Source: Vanilla planifolia (Eukaryota; Streptophyta; Magnoliopsida; Asparagales; Orchidaceae). Taken from it: a stretch of DNA of 64,000 nucleotides. Both the position numbers and the translations under genes were made by a program. The notes under the pieces are model-generated. The model had not been told where the DNA came from, ran no database searches, and saw only the letters and a program-made list of their open reading frames with translations. Position 1 is the stretch's first letter. The number at the start of each line of letters is the position of its first letter. Location of the stretch: positions 10,983,527-11,047,526 of the forward strand of contig CM043870.1 of assembly GCA_023846275.1 (NCBI GenBank), given 5' to 3'. Of this stretch, positions 13,200-25,189 are shown one piece after another.

Positions 13200-14285
13200 T
13201 AAAAGCTTTACTACTAAAAGAAGTTCACTTTTGTACAATCTCAGTCATATTATTGAGATCACCAGAATTCCATCTCTTGTAAGAGGTAAGTTTAACACAA
13301 TTCTAAAATGAACTGCTTTTTACTTGTGCACTCCATGTGATTATTGCATGTAAACCAATGTTAAGTGCCACATTAATATTCAACATCATACAACACAAAG
13401 ACACCTATACTTTTACTGTACAAGTTTTGGAGTTGATTTGAATTTCATCATAGGGTCTATTGATTAGAATGATCTTAGTTCTAAACCCATTGAGATAAAA
13501 TGATTTGTAAAAACTTACTTTTATGACCAATTGTCATAATACAAACAACTAGTGCTACTTATTTTAAGAAACATAATAATGAGGTTGGACCTTAAATAAT
13601 GAGAAATATATTAATGGTATAAATAAATTTTTTGAACTTAGAAAATGCCAATGATTCCATTGTTAAATCATTATAGGATAAGCTTTCCATGTAAGACCTA
13701 TAAATAACTTCTAAGAAGCTCTATTGAATCTTCTACTACACTATAGCCTCATTACTATCTTTCTTTCACAATTTTTTTTTTGCAACATTCATGCAGGCTT
13801 TTTAGTTAATGTCACTAGCGAGTTGCTTGGCTATAGGTCTATTTTAAGTATACCTATTGTAATTATAATGGAAACTCTTATAATTTGCTATTTGTACTAG
13901 TTTTTGTTGTGTGGTTATGGTTGTCCTATAACTTTAATCTTGGTAGAGGTTTTATTTGGTCAATGGATGATTAAATCACTATGAGGGTTGTAACCTTCCT
14001 ACATACCTAGTGGCTAAAAGCATTAGTTAGTGAAGTCTAGTTGAGTGAATCAGAGGTGGATGTAGACCAAGGTTTGGTAGCTAAAACATTTGAAATCATT
14101 TTGCACCTTCTTTACTTATTCATACTAGTTTACTTGCTTCATTTTTAGTAATAATCAATTTGAAAGTTAAGAAAAAGTTTCATAAGTATAAACTTGTTGG
14201 ATTGAGTTGAACTTATTTTACTTTTGTTTATGGAAAATAATTTCATAATTTGCAATTTACCCCCATCTTGTACTTGGCAAGTTGG
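13200..14285 (+). mobile_element. Probable copia 5' LTR remnant
   Basis: A TATA-like CCTATAAATAAC at about 13698 is followed by 'CTACTACACTATAGCC', a plausible start region. The stretch ends near 'TTACCCCCATCTTGTACTTGG' at about 14260-14280, which resembles the CACCCCCCTCTTG end seen in Sirevirus-type LTRs. A gag remnant follows at once. The left edge was not found. Confidence 0.35.
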
Positions 14286-14379
14286 TTTGAATTGATGTTC
14301 GAGCTAGTTACAATTTAAAGGAGAAATTCTCTTAAATATGATCCATAGCTTATAACAATATTTACAAAGTTGTCACTTT

Positions 14380-15010
14380 TGGGGAAGGTGCATCTTTTTA
14401 TAGACCATCCTTATTTAGTGGAGAATTCTATCTCTACTAGAAGAATCATATAGGAATTCACCTACTTTCTATTGTTATTGATTAATGGGAGGTAATATAA
14501 TGACTTTTTGCTTTTTCTATTAAGATGGAAAATAAAGTCACAGTAAGTAAAGAAATATATGTATTAAATACAAAGGATAATCATTACATACAATTGAATA
14601 CCCTTGTAGTGAATATTCTTCATGGTCTTAGTGCCCTTGAATTTAATAGACTTAAGAATCTTCAAACTTGGGTTGAGATCTAGACTAAGCAAGAAATGAC
14701 GAATGATGGAATCTCTTTTGCAGAAGAAAATAAGACAAACATGCTAACACATGATTATGAAATGTTTAGGATCACTTTTGATGAATCCTTAAGTATATGT
14801 TTTCATACTTACTAACATTACTAATATTTTACCTAGCCCTTGGAAAGCATTGTCTAAAGATGAAGAGGTTTCAAAGATATTAAGACTGCTTCCAAAGAAG
14901 AGTTATCCTTTGGATACAACAATAAAAAAAATAAAGAAATTTTCAACCTTCTCCATTAATGACTTTTTGAGAGAATTAATGATAAACTAAGTAGAGATAG
15001 AAAGGTGGAA
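14380..15010 (+). pseudogene. Copia gag remnant (Sirevirus-like)
   Basis: Plus-strand reading gives ALEFNRLKNLQTWVEI near 14630 and DEEVSKILRLLPKK near 14860 (family: VRKILRSLPKSW), then DTTIKK and a 'SINDFLRELM' segment (family: SLDELIGSL). This is the retrotransposon gag / UBN2-type domain in order. The zinc knuckle and everything after it are absent here. The remnant is broken (several breaks). Confidence 0.7.
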
Positions 15011-15068
15011 GATTGAAGAAAAAGTTATGGATAAAGGGACAAGGAATAATTGTAGAAAGTAAGGAGCT

Positions 15069-15682
15069 TATGATGCCAACAAGAGGTGGGGGTGAATTGT
15101 ATAAATACAAAAGTAAGCTTGATTTCTAACACAAATTAAAAAACTTTCTTTCTATAGCTAATTCATATAAAAAAATATTCTTGATCTAATTTAAATTCGA
15201 ATTAGAGATAATTTTGCTCAAATCAAATATAGACACATAATAAAATGGTAATAGAAATCTTTTACTTTTGCAAATAAATTTCAACCAAATCAAGCTAAAT
15301 TTAATAATTCAAGCTATTTTGTGATTACAAAGACTTAAGTAATAATTAATCTCAAGTAATTTCACAAAGGATGTCTTAGCATAATCATAAACTTGTGTTA
15401 ATTAACTTAATGTTTTTTTCGTAGTGGTGATTGCTTGTTTATCTTCATAGCTTTTATATCAAGTTTTACAAAATGATCTTTAACTTTTCAAAATTCATTT
15501 ACAAGAAGGATGTTTATATTAAAGTAATAGAACTAATAAAGTAAGTAAAGTAGCTAATGTAAATATAAAAAGTACACACAAAAATGTTAGCTGGTTTAAC
15601 AAAATGTTTTCCTACAGCCACCCATAGCTAACCTAATTAGGCTACAAAAACAATTAGTCCTTTTTCTCAACTAGTAGGTAGA
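15069..15682 (-). mobile_element. Copia-type LTR fragment, minus orientation
   Basis: Begins in plus-strand reading with GCCAACAAGAGGTGGGGGTG, the complement of the CACCCCCCTCTTGTTGG-like end common in plant copia LTRs. It also contains 'AAAATGTTAGCTGGTTTAAC' near 15582, of a kind often seen in such LTRs. It stops where the next minus-strand copia LTR begins. It may continue after that element, beyond 21.7 kb. Confidence 0.35.
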
Positions 15683-17053
15683 TGAAGTAGAATGAGTGTA
15701 TGTGAATCCCATAAAATGGGAGGGGGGAGGGCGATCGGGTTGTGAGTTTTAAAATATTTTTGCTATTTTTAAATTTTTATATATGTTTTAAATTTTTTAT
15801 GATTAAGAAAAATAAAATTAAAAATTAAAAATGACACACTAAAAGTTTTAGGAGATTTGGTTTAAAAAACAACCTGATCCATCCCCAATCTAAGACAAGA
15901 AAAACTCTACTGTTAAAAGTGTTACAACTTGAGGATTTTCTTTATAGTTCATCTCAAACTTACTTTCTTTCTCATGGTCCTCCTCCAACCTATTAGCATT
16001 TGTAGGTTCAACTCTAACCCAAGCTTTTATGAGCTCAATCCCAACTCAATTTTTTTAGAGATCAAACTAAACTTAGTCTTTTGTAAATTCTAAGTTGCCA
16101 AACACAAACAAAAAGAAAAATATAATAAGAAATAAATTTTTGATAAAAAAAGTATAAATTTTCTTATGCTTTTTGATGAATAAAGAAAGGTACAAAGAGC
16201 TTAAAATTATGAAGAGAAGTGGGAAAATGGAAGCTTAAAAGATGTATACTTAGCTGAAAGTATTTGAAATTTTGATTAATACTAAGTCATAGTTGTTATT
16301 GGGAGGTTTTTGGACTAGTAAAATATGATGTAGCTCTTCTTTGAGAACTTAATTTTTTTTCATGTTCATTAGCTATTTCATTACTAATATTTGGGTTTAT
16401 ATAAAAAAAAAGTTTGATCATAGCCATTAGAAACTCAAGGAAAAGCTATTTTAAAAATTACTATGAAATAGCTAAAAAGCTCTTCTACATAGCTTAAAAT
16501 ATTTCTTCTAAAATGGTCTACTATAAATACACATAACGGCTAGGGAAATAGCTATTAGGTTGGATCCATGAAGGTTGTTGTACCTAATCAGAGAGGTTCT
16601 ATACTGTCAGATCAAAGGTTGTAAAAGTAGATGAGTTATGGATGGTTAAATCAAGAAAGAATAGATCATGATGATTCATCAATGGTAAATATAGGAATGA
16701 TCTTAAACATAAGATTCAAAATGGATATTTTATTGTTGCATGATTAAAGGAAATATAAAAACTAAGCAATCTAAAAATTTAGACAAGATAGTGGTAGTTC
16801 AAACTGAGCCTTGATGTAGAGCATACAAACAAGAGAAGCCTTAGCCTTTCAATCAACATTTGGATGGAAGAAAATTCAAGCAGGGTGCTAAGGTCCTGAA
16901 CTAAGAAAAGTTCTTACTCCCACACAATAAGTGATGAAAGTGTTTTACAATTTTTAATAGCTTTCATCAGTTTATAATGGAGCCAAAATAGATCTAACCC
17001 CCCTTGTGTGTTTGGGATTTTGCCACTTGAGTCACATGTAGGTTGATATAACA
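15683..17053 (-). mobile_element. 3' LTR of the minus-strand copia fossil
   Basis: On the minus strand it starts TGTTATATCAACC at 17053, right after the polypurine tract. It aligns with 20061-21645 through shared blocks such as AGCTCAATCCCAACTC (near 16034) versus AGCTCAACCCCAACTT (near 20454), and GCTTTTTGATGAATA versus GCTTGTTAATGAATA. It ends near 15683 in a GAATCCCATAAAATGGG-like region matching the other LTR's AAATCCCACAAAAGGGG. Confidence 0.7.
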
Positions 17054-17080
17054 ATCTCTCATATTTGAAGATGACAAAAT
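17054..17080 (-). other. Polypurine tract of the minus-strand copia fossil
   Basis: The minus strand reads GTCATCTTCAAATATGAGAG then ATTGTT, corresponding to the GTCATCATCAAAAGAGGGAG-ATTGTT seen at 63.03 kb. It primes plus-strand DNA synthesis in copia elements and marks the LTR start. Confidence 0.6.
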
Positions 17081-19080
17081 ATAAATATTTAGATAAAAAT
17101 ATAACAAGTTAAAAAATATATATTTAAGAAATAATATGAGGAATTAAAAATGAAAAATATATGTTCCCCTCACTTCAAGCTCTTTTTTACTGCATGCTCC
17201 CCCTCACTTTGAGACTAATCTAAATTTTATCTAAATACCAATCTTTCTCTCTCTTCAACATTAAAAGAGAGGACCAATTAACATAATTTTTATTTTACTT
17301 AGTTGTTATCTTACGCATTAAGTAGCTTCTTATCATTGTCCCTTATAATTCTTTTTTAAAAAAAAACAATTTCTTCTGTATTCAATTCAAGGTTCATTAA
17401 TGCTTATATCACATCATCAAAAATTTTTATTAATGATTTTTATCATTGACTCACACAATATATATAGTTTTATCTTTCTAATTCTAAAATTAAACTAATA
17501 AGATTTTGAATGGTCTCTTTTTTATTCCAAAGAAAATAGCTAAAATAAATGTAAGAAAATCATGATCAATCTCAAATCTATATAACATTCAAAAATCAAA
17601 TAAATTTTCTCATAAGTTATACAACATTTCAATTCTCAAAAAGAAATCATAAGAGCATCCAATCATAGTTTCTCAAAGTATCTCATGAAAGAACTATGGA
17701 TTGACTTCCTTACAGTTATTGAATTTATTATTCTAAAATTGTATACAATGTCTACCATATTCTTAATAATTAAAATTAACTAATACGAAGTCTAAAAAAT
17801 TTCTATCCAAAAACTTGTCATATAATTATATCTCCACACCATGCTTGTAGATACAATCTGCATTAAGTTCTTTGTTTTCTAACCTTAAGAACCCAAGCAA
17901 GCTTGGGTAGACCACTAACATTGATTATAAGAGCATTCATTATGTCATTCTTAATCACCCATTTAATAGTTTTTTTGAACTAAACATGTTTTTCTTTATT
18001 TGATAATCTTTAATTGTATGCTCTTTTTTCATAACAATAAAAATATGTAACATTTAAAATATTCTATATATGCTAAAAAAAGACATATATTTATGCTTCA
18101 GAAAATAAACATGTGAAGTATTATAAATTTTTGCATATTAAAAAGAACAAAATTTTGTTTTTAAATTAGTAATTTGCTTCTTTGTCATGATTCACATATT
18201 TTTCAACTATTCTTGTTTGGCTTGGAAAGGCCTCTAATTACATCTTTGTTTGTTTTCTTTAAGATATAATAACCAACATTAGGGATTCTAATTTGCTAGC
18301 TTCTAACTTATAAAACTTAATCACTTAATTGTTACATTTTCTTATACCAACTAATAACACTTGGACATCATTTAATATTTTACAACATTGAGTATCAAAA
18401 CTACAAAAGCCATTATCACATGATTAACAAATAAGTTCTAAATGAGCTAAACAAGTTGAGGACATCAAACATTTTCCAAGCGAGTCATGCAAACTCACAA
18501 AGCAAGACTTATCTCCATAGGTCCTAAAATATGAAGACACACCTACAAAACTACATAAGCTTTAAATTTAAGAACCCAAACCATCTTGGGTTTGATAGTG
18601 GTAGGGTGTGTATGCTTTGATTTTGTTAAAAATCCTCGAAGTTTGTTCTGGTAGGAATCTACTCATATCTATTGTGCTTAAAATTTATGAACTTCCTAAT
18701 TGGGTAATCAAATATAAGTAGCCCAAATTTAGAACAACAATTATCTTAAAATGTGAGATTTAACTTGATTATAAGATGTATGTAAAGAAGGAATATATGA
18801 TGCATTGAACATAAGGATAGATAGTTTTTTTAATTTATAATTATCATACAAACATACTTTGTTTCTTATCACATGATCGTAAGATGAAGTATGTTTGAGA
18901 ACATATGAAGCATTCAAGCAACCGTTACTTTTTTCACATGCTTAAATGTAGCATATAAAGGTACATGTCAATGATTATAAGTAGATACATGAGAAAATGA
19001 GCTAGCATACCTTGACTTTATATCATTTATTTCTTTTTCAATTAAAAAAAACTTTGCTATTTTTCTTTAAGCAACGAATT
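17081..19080 (-). pseudogene. Internal region: gag/protease junction remnants
   Basis: Minus-strand readings near 18600 (PKMVWVLK) and near 17910 (PKLAWVLK) resemble the PK-x-x-WV-x-K motif that recurs at the gag/protease junction of the copia elements at 25.9 and 61.3 kb. The remainder is A/T-rich with no readable integrase or RT. Confidence 0.45.
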
Positions 19081-19440
19081 TTACTTTCTCAAATTATTAT
19101 TCTCTAATTTTAATGCATCATTACATGAAATATGCTCGTAAAATTCATTTTCATATTCTTTATTTGAAGCTTTCAAATATGAAACATTAGAAATAAAGGT
19201 ATGAACTTGATTAGTTAAGGAAATATTTTTCTCTTTATGTGCATCATATTGTTCATGCAATTCAACATTTTTAGATTCATATCTGACATAATATTTCTTA
19301 AACTCAGCATACATGTTAACGAATTTTTTATGCTCAATAATTAATTCACTAAAAAAAATTAATATTTCATTATAAGATTCAAAAGTAGACCCACAAATAG
19401 AATTAGAAGTTCTTGATATAGGTTTACCACAATGATTCAT
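19081..19440 (-). pseudogene. Copia gag C-terminal coiled-coil remnant
   Basis: A 119-residue open stretch on the minus strand, rich in Glu, Lys, Asn and Tyr, has heptad-like spacing (ELIIEHKKF...YAEFKKYY...LHEQYDAHKEK). It resembles the charged helical tail of Sirevirus-like gag, as also seen at 33.5 and 60.8 kb (there SALISAHKKL-like). It sits between the primer site at 20.05 kb and the junction motif at 18.6 kb, as expected in this orientation. Confidence 0.5.
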
Positions 19441-20043
19441 CTCTAAATAGGGAATCTTTTTCTTCTTCTACTACTTTTCTTCTTTCTTTTAGTGGTTCAT
19501 CTCCTTCAAGTTACCACCAGTAACTTGATATTCATTTTCAATGTAAGAACTATCTAATCCTTGTATCTTCTCAAAACAAGCTTTAACCATACACACTCTT
19601 ACACCTATTCCTTAAAGCAATGCATAAAATAAGTAATTCATGCCTTCATAACTTAATTGAATTAACATTCTTGAATTATTACTTCTATCTTTTGGAATTA
19701 CAAAAAGATGAATAAAGTGATCTCACAAATCATTATCAATCTCTTAAATAAAATATTTAAAAGCATTTTTCCAAAAAAAACTTTTCATCCTAAAATAATA
19801 AGAGACAACATGATGAATAATCTTTCATTTAATATTATAGAAATATTAATTATGGGTGAAGTCATATTAAAAACTTAATTGAATAAGAAAATTAACAAAC
19901 ATAAGTATTTTGGAAAGTATTAAAAATGATGAGATAAAAATTAAAGTTATATGTAATCAAAATAATAAGTAAATTTATTGAAATTATTAAAATACACATG
20001 ATGGATCACACAAGTGATTTAACTCACTCTTTGTAGGGAATCC

Positions 20044-20055
20044 TCTCTAATACCA
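20044..20055 (-). other. Primer-binding site of the minus-strand copia fossil
   Basis: The minus strand reads TTGGTATTAGAG, one base different from the canonical TTGGTATCAGAG Met-tRNA type site, followed by AGGATTCCC. The same arrangement (TTGGTATCAGAGTGAGGAATCCC-like) occurs at 56.7 kb. Confidence 0.75.
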
Positions 20056-20060
20056 ATTTA

Positions 20061-21645
20061 TGTAAAATAAGTGTGTCCAAATCCCACAAAAGGGGGCTGA
20101 ATTATTAGTTTTAAAATATTTTTAATATTTTTTATCATATTTATTTTTCAAAAGTATTTTGTAAAAATAATTTTTTATAAAAAATCTTGATATTTAAATT
20201 ATTTTATATATAGTATAAATTTTTATGATTAAAAAAACTAAAAATTAACAAAATGGTACACAAAAATTATTAGAAAGTTTGGTTCAAACTTGAACTTATG
20301 TTTACCCCAACTGAGATTGAGAAAAATTTTATTATTAAACGAGTTATAACTTGTGATTTTTTTATGATTTACCTCTAATTTAAGATTTTTTCTTACGATT
20401 CACCTCCAACTTGCTGGTTTTTGTATGTTCAAGTATAACGCGAGTTTTAACGAGCTCAACCCCAACTTGATTTCTTATGAGATCAAAGTGAACTTAGGCT
20501 TTTGTAAATATCAAGCTACTCAACCTAAAAGAAAAAAATAGAAGAAATAAGTTTCTAATAAAAAATATACAAATTTTTTTATGCTTGTTAATGAATACCA
20601 AAAGGCACAAAGAGCTCAAAATTAGGAAGATAATTAAGAAAATGATGCTTAGAAGATTTAGACTTAGATGAAAGAATTTAAAATTTTAAGTAGTACTAAG
20701 TTATAGGTGCTACTAGAAGATTTTTACATCAATAAAGTAGATGTAGCCCTTCTTTAAGATCTTAAAATCTTGCTCTTATTCATTAGCCATTTCATGAATA
20801 ATGGTTGGATATATATAGAAAACTTTTGGTCATAGCCATGAGAAACTCAAGAAAAAGCTATTTCAAAAACTATTACCAAATAACTTAAAAAGCCCTTCCA
20901 AACATCATAAAATGTTTGTTTAATTTGGCTAAATGTAATGGTACATATAACAGTTAGGGAAATAGTCATTAAGTGGGATCGACCAAGGCTATTTGATCTA
21001 GTCAGAGAAATTTTAGACCATCAGATTAATGGCTATAAAAGTGAATGAGTTACAAAAGAAGGTAAATCATAGGATTCAAAACGGATATTTTAAAGCCACA
21101 CGATTTAAAGACAAGTCAAAAACATTTCTAGCCATCTAATAAAATCAAATAAAACTACAACCATCTGAACCAAGAAATGGAGCAAAGCTTATAGATGGGA
21201 AAAACCTTATTTGTTTGATCAATGATAGATGGAAGGAAATTCATGCAAGAAACTAAGGAATTGGACTAGGAAAAGTGTTTAGTCTCGCATTACAAGTCGC
21301 AAAAATGTTCTTCACTTTATAATAGCCTTTGTGGGTTTATAATGCAAGTTGAACTAAGGTTTGCTCCTCCTTTATGTGCTTAGGATTTAACTACCCAGGC
21401 CACTCATTTCCTTATAGGTTCATTCATGGTTATGGGTTTGACTTGACCCATTACTTAATTAAGTTTTTCTTGCTCGATCCTTCATTTGCCTTACCCCAAT
21501 TGGGTTTTAGGTTTACACATGGACTAAGATCGTGCTTGACTCAACTTGGTTTCTTGTTGATCTCTTAACCCTGATGCTTCTTTGAAAAATCACTTGTGCT
21601 TAATGAGCATAAGTGCTTTGTACATGGATCATGCTTGGGGTGTAG
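20061..21645 (-). mobile_element. 5' LTR of the minus-strand copia fossil
   Basis: Inner edge TGTAAAATAAGTG at 20061 lies five bases from the primer site. The outer edge is near GGGGTGTAGCT at about 21645, the complement of an (A)GCTACACCCC-like LTR start. A related plus-strand copy of its outer half lies at 40962-41620 (shared CAAGCATGRYCCATGTACAA). A 64-residue open frame at 21374-21568 is chance within the LTR. Confidence 0.65.
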
Positions 21646-21651
21646 CTTAGG

Positions 21652-21685
21652 ATATATATATATATATATATATTTTTTTTTCTTT
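21652..21685. repeat. (TA)n microsatellite and poly-T
   Basis: About ten TA units from 21652 to 21672, followed by a T-rich run. It lies directly outside the copia LTR edge, so it may mark the insertion site. Confidence 0.85.
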
Positions 21686-22479
21686 TTTAATCATAAAAAT
21701 TTAATGAAAATATTTGTTTTAAGTTACTAAAAATTTAATAATTAACTTTACATTAAAATTAAAAAAGATGCATAAGAATCAAGCAAGAAAAGAATTAGTG
21801 ATTGAAAAATAGAATCCTATATGCTTCCTTAATGAAGGAAAGGATTGACCAAATTTGAATAGTTAGGTAGAATTTAAAAAGATTAAATTATATAAAAAAT
21901 CGATTCTTATGTTTCCAAATCAAGGAATAATTAAAGTAAGATTTGAAATGATTTGAATAGATAAATATTTCTTATGATTAATATTTTTTATTTCATAATA
22001 AATAAAAACTTTTTTCAAATTTTATGTGCATGTCTTTATTCTTTGAAGCTTGTTGAATACTCCAAGATACTTTAAAGATCTCTAATTCACCATCTTCAAA
22101 AGCACATAATATTTCTTTGCAACTAAATCTATTTCTCACTAAAGAAGCCTATTGTAATAATATACTAAAAATTTAAGACTTGACTAATCTAATACAAGAT
22201 TAACATAATAGTAGACCAAAGCCATTATAGTAATAGCTAATCAACATAATTAGTAATGCTTTATTGAGCTTATAGTAGCAAGCCAACATGGTGCACACAA
22301 TAATATTACACAACTAAAGTAAAATATAAACTGAGCTTAGATTGATGTTAGAAAAGAATTCAAATACTTCAACTATAAATTAAGAATATTTAAAAACAAA
22401 TTGAATTATTAAGGTACTTTAAGTTGAAGTATCATCAATTTCTTCTTGAATTCTATCCCTATTTATATAAAGGAATGAA
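21686..22479. other. Unassigned A/T-rich sequence, possibly the rest of an interrupted LTR
   Basis: No coding similarity. Text such as 'CTTTGAAGCTTGTTGAATAC' (near 22043) is of the type found in copia LTRs and could be the part of the 15069-15682 LTR displaced by the element at 15.7-21.6 kb. This is inference only. Confidence 0.25.
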
Positions 22480-24420
22480 ATAGTTGTAAATCAAGAAATA
22501 ATGAAGGGCCCATTCTTGAAATGATCAAACTTTTTATTATGATCTTAATATATTGATTATATTAATATGTCAAAGACATCATACCTTTGTGATAGAGAAT
22601 GTATAGTGATCATCTTGATGAAATCATATAGTATGAATAGGAAAAAGTTTCTCACAACCAAATTCTAAGCTCTTTAAAAAATGTCATTTCGTGAATTACT
22701 GTACAATATGATAAGTTGTGTATTAATCATATAGTACTAATCATCTAGTGTTTTAGATTTAAATTAATGTATCATATATGTCTAAGATGAATTTTGTATT
22801 GTATAAGTCTAATATAAAAAGTAGTGCTTAAGTTTTGATATTGATCACACTATTTTATAGGAGATCACCATTATACATATCTTCATAACAATCAAGATCT
22901 TGATAAAATGTCATATATCAAAATCATAAACTAAAAATGCTTGTACGATGCACATTTTACTTAGATTAACCAAATAAAAAAATGAATTATACTTATACAA
23001 TATATATTGTTGTATTTGCATGTCTATGACAAATGTGTATGAAATGTGATGTGTTATTTTGCATTTAAATTGTGCTCACATGTGCACAACAATTCTTAAA
23101 AGTTAAATATACTAATAAAACATTACTATCATTATAGTGTGTTCATTAAGTTAGATTCTTAGGCACTCATTAACTATTTGTGAAGGTAGGTAAAAAAAGA
23201 TGGTAGCTCTTGTCTTTGATTCATCAAATTTGGACAACATTCCCAACCAAGTCACATTAAGTGGAATTTTATCCATGGAGATCATAATAAATGGACTTAT
23301 TGCTAAGATAAATCTACTATAGAATGTATTATTTTTTTGTGAATAGAATTCTACAAATCTCACTATGTTTTATAAGACTTTAGTTCAGATGGATGAAGCT
23401 CAAATGCCATATATTTGCTCGTCATACAAAGTATGACAAACTACTCTGATTGAGTGACATTGAGAAGATGGGTGAAAGTTGCTTTTTAGATGGGTTGGCA
23501 ATGTGATCATACAAAATAATCATTTGCATCCTATCAGATGATTATCTAGTGACCTTTGGTTTAACTAATCATTACTCATTTCTACTACTTGACTTGGGGA
23601 TCACACAATAATGCTATAAATGAATCAGTAATTTAGAGCCAAATGTTTACAATCATGTTAAGTGGTATCATATCAATAGATAATTACAATCACTTTTGGC
23701 ATTATAGTTCATTGGTTTAATACATTGTATAAGAATGCTAGCCCATTCATTAGATTACAATGGATTTGAAAGTGTTATTCATGAAGTGTACTCATCACCA
23801 CTATATGATTAGAAACAAAACAAATCAGACAAACACACCCATTGTAATCTTATTACAAAAGTGCATGATAACATTATATAATGACTAACTAATAGAAAAG
23901 GTTTTTAAATTAATATGATGTTTGAACGGACTATTGCGACACAATGTGTACTGATTTTATGACTAAGCTAATTGGAAAAGCCAATAACAAATTGTAATCT
24001 TATTATATTGAAAAACCTAATTATTTAGAAAGAAATATTACTATCATTATAATACATCAAAAAAGAATAAAAAAATATGTAGACTAATAGTTTTAATATT
24101 AATCATAATAGTTTGATAAATAGATCATTCTAATAATATGAGTAATATATATTAAGTGATGAATCTACTCCTATAATATCACTATCACACTAGTAGGATG
24201 ACAAATTTTTGCTTTTATTTTTAGTAGTGATAGTATGAGTGTGGTGCATTAACATTCTTATATATGAAGTAATTTTATATATTATTTCATATACTTATAT
24301 GATACAAATATCATACTTGTATAATACAATAAGAGCATTTATTAACAAACATATAGTTATGACACATATTTCATATTGTATAGTGTAGAAAACACTTTAG
24401 GAAAGAATATACTATTGACA
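22480..24420. repeat. Tract rich in TCATAC / GTATGA half-palindromes
   Basis: Short motifs such as CATACTTGTATAATAC (near 24312), GTCATACAAAGTATGAC (near 23420) and many ATCATAC/GTATGAT variants recur at irregular intervals. Similar tracts lie at 1.1-1.85, 30.54-31.3 and 53.2-53.9 kb, each beside or within an LTR, so this is probably decayed LTR U3 sequence. No gene is present. The 70-residue minus frame at 23151-23363 has no motif. Confidence 0.45.
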
Positions 24421-25189
24421 CAAAGACTTCATAATGTATGGCATGTTACACTTGTTCAACATAACAAAATTTTAATGTAATAATATTAAACATCAAATTG
24501 TACTTGTCCAAATATACTCAATATGAATCCAAAGAGAAAATAAGTTATGTATATGTAGAAAATAGGCTTCATGTGCTTATGAAGCAAATGTAAATTCAAC
24601 TCTTAACATTACAATAGTGCCTATACAAGAATATACTCTAGCAATCATAACAACACCAAAATAATATTTATCAAATGAATGCATGAAATTCTATCCTAAT
24701 TATGCCACATAAGTATTTAAATGAATGGTTTGAAAATCTAACCATAAGTAATATGTAACTAAGCTATTTAGTTACGTCATAAGAAGGAACCTAACTGGCT
24801 CTAGAATCTAAAAGTTGAGCCAAGCATAAGTAAAGATACAAACACTCCTTGAAATTTCTTCACAAATGGTTTGCTCTATGAAGCATTTGATTAAGCTTTC
24901 TAATTAATTAATTCTTATTTTTTCTTAAGAGGGATGATCTAAAATATAATCAAGAAAACATTAGAAAGAACACCATAATGGTTTTGTGTTCATTAAACAA
25001 ATGGTGCACTACTAAGGATTCTATAAGAATTAATGTCCTTCAGATTAATGAGCTTTCTACATCAATGAATTTAGATGATGATGTAGTCACGATTGCTAAT
25101 GACTTAACTCATCCATTTAGAAGTTGTGGTGTAGTTAGTATTCTTGAAGATTGGAAGTCATAGCTAAAAATGAGATAATGACCAATGCC
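24421..25189. other. Unassigned sequence upstream of the copia fossil
   Basis: A/T-rich. A 61-residue plus-strand open frame at 24978-25163 precedes the gag C-terminal remnant in the same orientation but matches nothing I recognise. No 5' LTR or primer site for the following element could be found. Confidence 0.3.

Larger units (their letters stand above)
15683..21645 (-). mobile_element. Copia retrotransposon fossil with both LTRs, minus strand
   Basis: Two related LTRs (15683-17053 and 20061-21645, minus orientation) flank about 3.0 kb of internal sequence. A primer site lies at the inner edge of the right LTR and a polypurine tract at the inner edge of the left LTR. The internal part shows gag C-terminal coil and a gag/protease-junction motif, but no integrase or RT could be read, and it is short for a full copia element. 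The LTRs differ a lot by eye, so the element is old and broken. Confidence 0.75.

Noticed and set aside
21374-21568. 64-residue plus-strand frame with several Phe/Gly/His residues
   Set aside because: It is antisense to a copia LTR and has a homologous non-open copy at 40962-41620.
22480-24420. Repeated palindromic motifs considered as a CRISPR-like or satellite array
   Set aside because: Unit length and spacing are irregular, there are no constant-length spacers, and the context is a eukaryotic repeat region.
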